Shown here in pieces: positions 25,423-33,759 of a stretch of 64,000 nucleotides of DNA. The notes beneath the pieces were generated by a model that saw only the letters and a list, made by a program, of their open reading frames with translations, searched no databases and was not told the origin of the DNA. Source of the stretch: an uncultured Prevotella sp. (GTDB lineage Bacteria > Bacteroidota > Bacteroidia > Bacteroidales > Bacteroidaceae); assembly GCA_900553465.1 (NCBI GenBank), contig USDT01000001.1:62001-126000 (forward strand), written 5' to 3'. Each line of letters starts with the position of its first letter. The stretch's first letter is position 1. Both the position numbers and the translations under genes were made by a program.

Positions 25423-28400
25423 ATGAAACAAAACTACATTCTTACACGCAATCCACGATTATGGTTGCTGATGTTAGGCGTATTGTTTGCAGGAGTAGCT
25501 CATGCTCTGACTGTAGAAAAGCTGCGCACCCTGTCGCTCACCAATCCAGTGGGCATAGACAAGGCGCCGACGTTCAGCTGGATATTGCAGTCGGACGAAC
25601 GCGGAGTGATGCAGAAGAGCTACCGCATCATGGTGTGTTCAGACAGCGACTGCTCCAACATCGTGTGGGACTCCGGCGTTGTGGAGTCCGACCAGTCGGT
25701 GATGGTAAGTCCCAACCACACCTTCGCTCCTTCGACACGCTACTACTGGAAGGTCACAGTGACCGATAACAAGGGCAACGAGGCCACTTCTACAGAGAAG
25801 GCTTACTTCGAAACCGGACTCATGGGCACAGGATGGGACGGAGCCAAATGGATAAGATATTCCAAGAATCCGCTAGGATATATCGACGAGAACGAGATAT
25901 CCGACTACTCAATAAGCTGCAAATTCGAGATCGCCAAGGTGGCAGCCGGCCTGTGCTTCGGTATGACCGACGAGAACAACTACTACATGTGGCAGTTCAA
26001 CACCGAGGGTGACTATCCGCGCTTCCGTCCTCACCGCTGGCTGAACAACAGTCCGTCATGCCTCGAGGACGTAGACCTCACCGGAATCATCGACCTGAAG
26101 AACAATGAGGAATACACCCTGCGCATCGACATAACCGACAACGGCATGCTCGCAAAGACATATATCAACGACATTCTGATAGACGAGCGCCGCGGCGACT
26201 TCCCCTTCGGACGTATCGGATTCCGTGCTGCACGCTCCGAATACACCGAAAACCTGTATGAGGCCGCCTACTACGACGACTTCGACATAAGCGTGGACGG
26301 TGTGTCCGTATTCACCGAAGACTTCTCTGAAGGCAACTCCACCTTCACGGCAGGAAGCGTGAAAGGCGGACGCCTCTACTTTGAAGGCACGGAGTCGGCA
26401 CAATACTGCTGGCAGAAGGAAGGTGCCAAAGGTTCGGCCCGCGCACGCCTCACCAGAGCAGCCGACAGTGCCAAAGGATATGCCATCGAGTCGGACATCA
26501 CTCTGATGAAAGGCAATGTGGGCGTAGTGTTCGCCTATACCGCATCGAACAATTATTATATGTGGGCGCTCAACTGCAAGGACTACGACTATCCGGCCAT
26601 ACGACGCCATGTCTACAGCAACAGCACAACGCCATCCTACAGCGACACGCGCATCGACGCGTTCACAAAGGATGAAATCCTCGGCAAGCCCCACCGTCTG
26701 CGTATCGAAGTCATAGACAACACCGTGAAGACTTACATCGACGGCCAGCTCGTCGACACATACACCGCTTCCGGAAAGATTGTCGACGGCTACACTGGCT
26801 TCCGCACACATGCCGACGACGAGGGTCCGGCCTATGCCGACAACGTAAAGGTGACCACCATCGGCGCTGACGGCAATGAGACCGTGCGTCTGTCAGAGGA
26901 CTTCGAGGGCAATGCTCCTATGTTCGACGGCACAATAACTGAACACGACGGTTCTAACCAGCTTTATGTATACACCGCCAACGGCGAGCAGAGATTCATG
27001 GAAAGCTCCATGGGAGCAGCCTCTATGTTCAGAAAAGAGTTCACGGCCAAGGCACCCGTCAAGTCGGCCAAGCTCTACAGTTCTGCCCTCGGCATATACG
27101 ACGTATTCATCAACGGCACCCGCGTAGGCCACGTTCATGACGACGGAACAACCATCTACGACGAACTGAAACCGGGATGGACCGACTATGCAAAGAAGGT
27201 ATTCTACAACACACACGACGTGACGACACTCGTTAAGGAAGGCGGCAACGCCATCGGAGCTACCGTAACATCGGGCTACTGGGCCGGCGGCATATGCCAC
27301 GGACAGTATGGCGACAAGCCCGTGGCATTCATGGCCAAGCTCGTCATCGAGTACACTGACGGCTCGAAGGAGACTGTTGTGACCGATGCCTCATGGGCAA
27401 CATACGACAACGGTGCACTGCGCAAGGGCGACATATACAACGGCGAGACCTACAACGCAACTCTTGAGGACGGCTGGACAAAGGCCGGCTACGACCAGTC
27501 TGCATGGCACGCCATCGTGTCGAGCCGCGACTTCACCGGCGAAATATGCGCCTTCGAAGGTCCGGCGGCACGCATACGCACCTCGCTGACACGTCTGCCG
27601 GAGCACATCACCATCTACGAAGGCATCAAGCAGACAGGCACAGCCTATGGCATGGTGAACGTTGTGTCCGAGACAAGCAGCAACTCACCCGTGAAACTGA
27701 AGAAAGGCCAGACCGTAATCTACGACTTCGGCCAGAACATGGTGGGCTGGGTGAGAGTGAACGTCAAGGGTAAGGCCGGCTGCACTCTCCGTGCGCGCTT
27801 CAGCGAAATGCTCAACGACAAGGGCGACACCAACCGTGGCGACGACGGCCCCGGCGGCAGTCTGTATCTCATCAACCTGCGTACTGCCAAGGCTTCCATG
27901 TACTACACACTTCGCGGCGACGAGGAAGGCGAGACCTACAGTCCTACAAATACCTACTACGGATTCCGCTACTGTGAGATAACTGCCGGCGACGACATCG
28001 AGATAAACGGCATCGAAGGACTTGTCGTAGGTGCCGACAACGAGGAAGGCTCGTCGCTCACCACAAGCCACGACGCCGTAAACCAGCTATACAGCAACGT
28101 CATCTGGGGCCAGCGCGGCAACTTCATGAGCGTGCCGACCGACTGCCCGCAGCGCGACGAACGCCTCGGATGGACCGGCGACACACAGATATTCTGCCGC
28201 ACGGCTGCATACAACGCCAACACCGCAGCCTTCTATCACAAGTTCATGGGCGACATGCGCGACAGCCAGCGTTCCGACGGTGCCTATCCAGATGTGGCAC
28301 CGATAGCATGGGTGGGCTACGGAAACGGCGCATGGGGCGACGCAGGTATCATTGTACCCTGGACCACTTATCTCATGCACGGCGACAAGAGCATCATCGA

Positions 28401-29691
28401 GGAGAACTACGAATCGATGGAGAAATACATGGACTGGATGGCAGCCCAGGCCGGCGACGGCTACAAATATCAGGGAGCCGGCACCAACTACGGCGACTGG
28501 GTATCGTTCGTACCGACCGATTCGCGCTACGTCAGTGTGTGCTACTATGCTTACGACGCACTGCTCATGAGCAAGATGTCGCAGGTTCTCAGCAAGGCAC
28601 CCGGCGACGAGTACGCCATAAAGGCAGCCGAGTATGAGCAGCTCTACAACAACATAAAGGCCGAGTTCGCCACACGCTACATCAGCAATCGACTGCCCAA
28701 GCAGCACACACAGACGGGCTATCTGCTCGCGCTGCGCTTCGGTCTGCTGCCCGACGAAGCATCCGAACAGGCCACAATAAAGGCGCTCGCACGTGCCATA
28801 AGCTCCAACAACGAGACACTCAACACCGGATTCGTAGGCACAGGCATCATCAACACCACCCTCTCGCAGGTGGGACTCATCGACAAGGCCTACAACCTGT
28901 TGCTCCAGCGCAACTGTCCGTCATGGCTCTACAGCGTGGATCAGGGTGCCACAACAATATGGGAGCGCTGGAACTCCTACACCAAGGAGACCGGATTCCA
29001 TAAGGATATATCCATGAACTCCTTCAACCACTACTCCTACGGAGCCGTGGCCGAGTGGATGTACAGATACATGGCAGGCATCGAGGCCGACGAACAGAAC
29101 GCCGGATTCAAGCACATCATACTGCAGCCCTACCCCGACACACGCACCACACTGCCACAGGGACAGGAGCGCATCACCAGCGTCGATGCCACAGTAGCCT
29201 CCAACTACGGCAGCATAAAGAGCGCATGGCAGCTCGGAGCAGACGGTAGCCTCAGCTACAAAGTCACTGTTCCGGCCAACACCACCGCCCGTCTGCTCAT
29301 GCCTGTGGCAGAAGGCAGCAAGGTGTATGAAGGCGGCAGACCGGCAGAAGAGTCGGAAGGCGTGAAGTATGAAGGCACAACCGACGACCGTGCTGTATTC
29401 ACTCTCGGTTCGGGTAGCTACTCCTTCACCACCAACATCTCCACCGACATCAGCGCAGTAGAGACCGAAAACGGCATAAGGGTATATCCGAACCCCACCG
29501 ACGGAGTGCTCCACATAGAGAGCGACGAGCCTGTGACCGGTCTCACACTCAACGACATGGCCGGCCATCTCGTCAGCAAAGCCGAAGGCAAATGCGAAAC
29601 CCTCGACCTGTCTTCTGTGAATACGGGCATGTATCTGCTCACAGTGAATACACAGAACAGCCAGAAGACATCAAAGATAATAAAGAAATGA
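25423..29691 (+). CDS. Giant alpha-L-rhamnosidase, GH78, with duplicated inserted modules and T9SS tail
   Basis: 1422 residues, about 500 more than a usual GH78 enzyme. A signal peptide ends near residue 28 (LMLGVLFAGVAHA). An N-terminal fibronectin-like part (about 30-130) is followed by two related lectin-like modules at about 145-300 and 310-480; compare GLCFGMTDENNYYMWQFN with GVVFAYTASNNYYMWALN. Then come the rhamnosidase N domain (about 530-690; SALGIYDVFINGTRVG, SGYWAGG), a strand region (VIYDFGQNMVGWVRVNVKG) and the (alpha/alpha)6 catalytic domain with DCPQRDERLGWTGD at 907-920 and VDQGATTIWERWN. The last 75 residues (VYPNPTDGVLHIES, LNDMAGHLVSK, NTGMYLLTVNT) are a T9SS type A tail. 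Outer-surface cleavage of alpha-L-rhamnosyl ends is the expected role. It has its own promoter and terminator. Confidence 0.93.
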   Translation: MKQNYILTRNPRLWLLMLGVLFAGVAHALTVEKLRTLSLTNPVGIDKAPTFSWILQSDERGVMQKSYRIMVCSDSDCSNIVWDSGVVESDQSVMVSPNHTFAPSTRYYWKVTVTDNKGNEATSTEKAYFETGLMGTGWDGAKWIRYSKNPLGYIDENEISDYSISCKFEIAKVAAGLCFGMTDENNYYMWQFNTEGDYPRFRPHRWLNNSPSCLEDVDLTGIIDLKNNEEYTLRIDITDNGMLAKTYINDILIDERRGDFPFGRIGFRAARSEYTENLYEAAYYDDFDISVDGVSVFTEDFSEGNSTFTAGSVKGGRLYFEGTESAQYCWQKEGAKGSARARLTRAADSAKGYAIESDITLMKGNVGVVFAYTASNNYYMWALNCKDYDYPAIRRHVYSNSTTPSYSDTRIDAFTKDEILGKPHRLRIEVIDNTVKTYIDGQLVDTYTASGKIVDGYTGFRTHADDEGPAYADNVKVTTIGADGNETVRLSEDFEGNAPMFDGTITEHDGSNQLYVYTANGEQRFMESSMGAASMFRKEFTAKAPVKSAKLYSSALGIYDVFINGTRVGHVHDDGTTIYDELKPGWTDYAKKVFYNTHDVTTLVKEGGNAIGATVTSGYWAGGICHGQYGDKPVAFMAKLVIEYTDGSKETVVTDASWATYDNGALRKGDIYNGETYNATLEDGWTKAGYDQSAWHAIVSSRDFTGEICAFEGPAARIRTSLTRLPEHITIYEGIKQTGTAYGMVNVVSETSSNSPVKLKKGQTVIYDFGQNMVGWVRVNVKGKAGCTLRARFSEMLNDKGDTNRGDDGPGGSLYLINLRTAKASMYYTLRGDEEGETYSPTNTYYGFRYCEITAGDDIEINGIEGLVVGADNEEGSSLTTSHDAVNQLYSNVIWGQRGNFMSVPTDCPQRDERLGWTGDTQIFCRTAAYNANTAAFYHKFMGDMRDSQRSDGAYPDVAPIAWVGYGNGAWGDAGIIVPWTTYLMHGDKSIIEENYESMEKYMDWMAAQAGDGYKYQGAGTNYGDWVSFVPTDSRYVSVCYYAYDALLMSKMSQVLSKAPGDEYAIKAAEYEQLYNNIKAEFATRYISNRLPKQHTQTGYLLALRFGLLPDEASEQATIKALARAISSNNETLNTGFVGTGIINTTLSQVGLIDKAYNLLLQRNCPSWLYSVDQGATTIWERWNSYTKETGFHKDISMNSFNHYSYGAVAEWMYRYMAGIEADEQNAGFKHIILQPYPDTRTTLPQGQERITSVDATVASNYGSIKSAWQLGADGSLSYKVTVPANTTARLLMPVAEGSKVYEGGRPAEESEGVKYEGTTDDRAVFTLGSGSYSFTTNISTDISAVETENGIRVYPNPTDGVLHIESDEPVTGLTLNDMAGHLVSKAEGKCETLDLSSVNTGMYLLTVNTQNSQKTSKIIKK

Positions 29692-29728
29692 CTGCATCCG
29701 GCATAATGTGAGATCATACAAAATCATT

Positions 29729-29770
29729 GCAGGAGGAAAGACATACTGCTTTCCTCCTGCTTTTGTTTTG
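29729..29770 (+). terminator. Strong rho-independent terminator of the giant GH78 gene
   Basis: The perfect 12-bp stem GCAGGAGGAAAG (29729-29740) pairs with CTTTCCTCCTGC (29749-29760) and is followed by TTTTGTTTTG. Confidence 0.88.
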
Positions 29771-30193
29771 TATTCATCCATCACAACTTCATGATCGGAC
29801 AACTCATGCAATGGCACCGAAAGAATCACTGTTTCACGCCATCCGTACTGCAGTATACCTGACTGCCGCACATAGACGTCGACATAACCAATAATGATAT
29901 CGCCAAACAAGAGTTCTGCAATATAATATTCATGTCTGGCATAAACTGTAAAGTCAACTTTTTCATTCCACAAAACCATATTAACAAAAAAATTGTTTAA
30001 TATTGCAATAACATACAAGCGCAGCCCGCCATTGCCCACACCTTAACGACGCATACGGCCACAGGCTGTGCCTTTCACGGCCACAGGACGGTCGTCACAG
30101 TGCATACACGAATGAGCTATGCGCTGCCTATACTGACCATAATCCCAATAACTGCGGTTAACCGCCTGCATCCTTTTACCTAATATTAACGAT
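29771..30193. other. Intergenic region with a doubtful minus-strand frame
   Basis: Leader and promoter region of the GH106 gene. A minus-strand frame (ATG near 29979, stop at 29671) gives a plausible-looking peptide (WNEKVDFTVYARHEYYIAEL, GYVDVYVRQSGILQYGWRE), but it runs through the terminator at 29729-29770. It may be a gene remnant or chance. No tRNA or repeat was seen. Confidence 0.3.
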
Positions 30194-33151
30194 ATGGATT
30201 ACAAAAGAAACTGTTTTGGAGCATTGCTGTCTGTGCTTATGTGCGTGTGCCATAACCTAAACGGCATGTCACACAATATGAATTTCCACGATAAATACGA
30301 TGAACTCAAGGCCAACTTCAAACAGCCTGCTCAGAAATATGGAGTGAACTGCTGGTGGTGGTGGCTGAACGGAAACGTCACCAAAGAAGCCATCAGAAAG
30401 GATCTGGAAGCCATGAGGCTTAAAAACTTCCAAGGCGCCATGATATTCGATGCAGGTGGTCATAACCAGCGCGGGAACAAAGACATACCATCCGGACCGA
30501 CCTTCGCTTCAAAGGAATGGATAGAACTTTTCTCTTATGCCTTGGACGAAGCGAAACGACTTGGACTGGTTATGGGATTTAACATTCAGAGCGGATGGAA
30601 TCTGGGAGGACCATGTGTCACTCCACAATATTCCGCAAAACAACTGACATACACCGAACGGCTGGTTACTGGCGGAAAGACAATCAGCATACAACTGGAC
30701 AACCCGCGAAAGCATAATGATTTCTACAAAGACATTGCCGTACTTGCCTTTCCCGCAGAAGAAGAGAACAAGACACTGAAGCGCATATCCAAGCTGGATC
30801 TGAAGATGGGATACCATGAATTGGGCGGCTCGGCTCCCGATTGCCGTTTCCTGCTTGAAGACGAACCTCAAGACAAGCCTGCCGGAAACGCTAAGGACAT
30901 CTTCATGGTTAGTCTGAAGAATGTCCTGAACATAAGCGACAGAATGGACGATAAAGGTGTTCTGCGATGGGATGCTCCCGAAGGAAAGTGGAACATACTG
31001 CGCATCGGCTACACCTGCACGCGCTCGGTTGTCTCGACATCCAGCGGCAAATGGCAGGGCAGCGTACTGGATTACATGAGCAAGGACGCTTTCGACTTTT
31101 ACTGGAACACCGTAGTAGAACCCATCTTCAGCGCAATAGGTGAAGAACATCTGGGGACAACACTCAAGTTCATGGAAACAGACAGCTGGGAATGTGGAGG
31201 CATGAACTGGACCGACTCCTTCGCAGAGGAATTCCGTGATTACTGCGGATATGATCTGACCGCATTTCTCCCCGTCTTCGCAGGACACATCATCGAGAAC
31301 ATGGATGTATCAAATGCATTCCTTGCCGATTTCAGAAAGACCATGGGCCATCTGGTTGCCATAAACCATTATGCACGCTTTGCCGAGCATGCCCACAAAT
31401 ACAACATGGGCATACAGCCCGAATCGGCAGGACCGCATGCAGGGCCGCTGGACGGTATAAAGAACTACGGCTTCAGCGACATCATGATGAGCGAGTTCTG
31501 GGCTCCTTCTCCACATCGTCCCAAACCTGAAAACCGATTCTTCATAAAGCAGGCTTCGTCTGCCGCACACATCTACGGAAAAAGGATCGTCGGTGCCGAA
31601 TCCTTCACAACGATCGGCCCGCACTGGAATGACGAACTGTGGCATGACCAGAAGCCTTCGTTCGATCACGAAATATGCGCGGGCCTCAACAGGGTCTATC
31701 TCCACACATTCACCTGCTCTCCAAAAGAACAGGGCCTGCCCGGACAGGAATATTTCGCCGGGACACACATCAATCCTCAAGTGACATGGTGGAGCAAGTC
31801 TTCTCCTTTCTTCGACTACATAAGCCGCGTTCAATCGCTTGTACAGGAAGGCGACTTCGTGGCGGACGTACTGTATTATTACGGAGACCATGTTCCTAAC
31901 GTGTTTCCTTACAAGCACTCTGATCCGGCGGGCGCGATGTTCGGCTTCGACTATGACGTTACGGATGAGACCATTTTGCTTAGGCTGGATGTCAGAAACG
32001 GCGAGATAGTCACGCCAAACAAGAGAAGATACAAAATACTTGTGCTGCCCGACCACAGGGTTCTGTCGTTGGCCGTACTGCGAAAACTGGAGAATCTGAT
32101 AAGTAAAGGTGCGACAGTTCTTGGATACAAGCCTGTGAAGGCAGTGTCGCTGGTTGGAGGAAAAGACGGTGCAAAAGAGTTTGCCAGACTCTCCGAACAG
32201 ATATGGGGAACGGCCGAAGACTCCGTCGGACAACACGTATATGGCAAAGGAAAAGTGGTATGGGGCATGACCTCCAAGGAATATCTGCTGTCGCAGGATG
32301 TCCGGAGAGACTTCTCTATTCAGGGAAACAACAGCAAAGACGATTATGACTACATACATTATACAATCGGAGACACTCACATATATTTTGTAAGCAACCA
32401 GACAGGACTCAGCCGTAACGTCATGGCCGACTTCCGTGTCTGCGGTATGCAACCTGAGATATGGAACGCTTTGGACGGCAGCATAAGCGAGGCCAGGGCT
32501 TTCCGTCAGGCAGACGGCATCACAACCATACCGCTGACGCTCGACCCTTACGGCTCCGTCATAATCGTATTCCACAAGAATATCAGCAAGAAAAGACAGG
32601 GAGACAGACAGCGCAACGGTTTGGAATATAACACCATTCAGACACTGGAAGGAGCATGGACGGTCGATTTTGATACAGAATGGGGCGGTCCTGGAGAGGT
32701 GACATTCAGCGAACTCACCGACTGGACCTCACATCCGGATAAGGGAATAAAGTATTATTCAGGCACCGCTGTTTACAAAAAGAGCTTCAAGACAACCTTC
32801 GACAAGAAAACGGACAAGCGCTACTTCCTGCAACTCGGCGACGTAAAAGATGTAGGCATCGCCTCCATACGACTCAACGGCAATGACAATGGCATAGTCT
32901 GGACCAAACCGTTCCGCGTCGAGGTGACCGATGATCTGACCGACGGAGACAACATACTGGAAGTGGAGGTTGTCAATTCATGGTATAACCGTGTTGCCGG
33001 CGACGAGATGTCGGCCACTCCACATAAATACACAAAGACGAACATTGTGCTGGGCCACGACTTCAGAGGCGCTTCATTAAAGGACATTCCGTTAGAACCG
33101 TCAGGACTTCTCAGCCCTGTTACCATATCGACAGGCGAAGAATCCGACTGA
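30194..33151 (+). CDS. Alpha-L-rhamnosidase, GH106
   Basis: 985 residues. The N-terminus (CFGALLSVLMCVCHNLNG) looks like a weak signal peptide. The family mark is close to the start: VNCWWWWLNGNVTKEAIRKDLEAM, then MGFNIQSGWNLGGPCVTPQ, a substrate-pocket region of GH106. The barrel continues with KFMETDSWECGGMNWTDSF and VGAESFTTIGPHWNDELWHD, which hold acidic residues suited to catalysis. A C-terminal beta-sandwich (about 820-970) carries the galactose-binding-like signature GDVKDVGIASIRLNGNDNG. GH106 enzymes remove terminal alpha-L-rhamnose, for example from rhamnogalacturonan side chains. It is a single gene rightward of the giant GH78 gene; a periplasmic location is inferred. Confidence 0.9.
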   Translation: MDYKRNCFGALLSVLMCVCHNLNGMSHNMNFHDKYDELKANFKQPAQKYGVNCWWWWLNGNVTKEAIRKDLEAMRLKNFQGAMIFDAGGHNQRGNKDIPSGPTFASKEWIELFSYALDEAKRLGLVMGFNIQSGWNLGGPCVTPQYSAKQLTYTERLVTGGKTISIQLDNPRKHNDFYKDIAVLAFPAEEENKTLKRISKLDLKMGYHELGGSAPDCRFLLEDEPQDKPAGNAKDIFMVSLKNVLNISDRMDDKGVLRWDAPEGKWNILRIGYTCTRSVVSTSSGKWQGSVLDYMSKDAFDFYWNTVVEPIFSAIGEEHLGTTLKFMETDSWECGGMNWTDSFAEEFRDYCGYDLTAFLPVFAGHIIENMDVSNAFLADFRKTMGHLVAINHYARFAEHAHKYNMGIQPESAGPHAGPLDGIKNYGFSDIMMSEFWAPSPHRPKPENRFFIKQASSAAHIYGKRIVGAESFTTIGPHWNDELWHDQKPSFDHEICAGLNRVYLHTFTCSPKEQGLPGQEYFAGTHINPQVTWWSKSSPFFDYISRVQSLVQEGDFVADVLYYYGDHVPNVFPYKHSDPAGAMFGFDYDVTDETILLRLDVRNGEIVTPNKRRYKILVLPDHRVLSLAVLRKLENLISKGATVLGYKPVKAVSLVGGKDGAKEFARLSEQIWGTAEDSVGQHVYGKGKVVWGMTSKEYLLSQDVRRDFSIQGNNSKDDYDYIHYTIGDTHIYFVSNQTGLSRNVMADFRVCGMQPEIWNALDGSISEARAFRQADGITTIPLTLDPYGSVIIVFHKNISKKRQGDRQRNGLEYNTIQTLEGAWTVDFDTEWGGPGEVTFSELTDWTSHPDKGIKYYSGTAVYKKSFKTTFDKKTDKRYFLQLGDVKDVGIASIRLNGNDNGIVWTKPFRVEVTDDLTDGDNILEVEVVNSWYNRVAGDEMSATPHKYTKTNIVLGHDFRGASLKDIPLEPSGLLSPVTISTGEESD

Positions 33152-33226
33152 CAGCGGCATAACCGTACGGCCATATCTCGCACATGACAGGTGACATACC
33201 CGCTTAACACATACCGGCACCAGAAT

Positions 33227-33279
33227 CTTCTGCATATTTATGCACATTGCCCTTCACGCTGTGTATAAATATGCAGAAG
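33227..33279. promoter_or_regulatory. Near-perfect 20-bp stem-loop built from two ARG-box-like 14-mers
   Basis: Arms 33227-33246 and 33260-33279 pair at 19 of 20 positions around a 13-nt loop. Each arm carries a perfect TGNATWWWWATNCA site (33231-33244 and 33262-33275, starts 31 bp apart). It could be a terminator for the GH106 gene, a protein-binding pair, or both. Confidence 0.55.
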
Positions 33280-33420
33280 TCTTTATCGCAACTCTCCTAT
33301 ACCGCCGTTTTTACGTACGGATGAACTTTCTGGCGCAAATACCCGACTCTCAGACACATCACGCAAACTACCGGCAATTATCGGTTTAAACCATTCACAT
33401 CATCCGTATGACATGTCATG

Positions 33421-33500
33421 CACTACGGAATGGGCCGTTCCGCAGTGTGAAAAAGTACATATCATGGCATGATATAGCACATATCGCATGATCATAAAGC
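33421..33500. repeat. Dyad-rich segment with two degenerate 22-bp units
   Basis: A CACTACGGAA/TTCCGCAGTG hairpin (33421-33447) is followed by two 22-bp units (33457-33478 and 33479-33500) that both begin ACATATC and end with ATA-GC. They resemble the R1/R2 array units, but without the flanks. Confidence 0.4.
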
Positions 33501-33585
33501 CCGTTCTGCACCATAAAAAAGACGTTATTACACATCAGGAAACCACGCAATGCCTTCACACACACTTGTATATGTGTATGTAATT

Positions 33586-33616
33586 TTTGATATTTGCAAA
33601 TAAAATATTAATTTTG
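33586..33616 (+). promoter_or_regulatory. Promoter of the GH35-GH43 operon
   Basis: TTTG at 33586-33589, an exact 19-bp spacer and TAATTTTG at 33609-33616, leaving a leader of about 135 nt before the ATG at 33760. Confidence 0.65.
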
Positions 33617-33759
33617 CATGAGGGCATTGCCGCAAGCGTCCATAACGGTATGTATTTCCACGATTTGCGTCAAAGCCATTCTCTACTGACACCGGGACAC
33701 CTCCGGCAGTCACGGCCCTACAACACCGTGGCTGAAGAAACAAAAACCTAAAAACCAAA

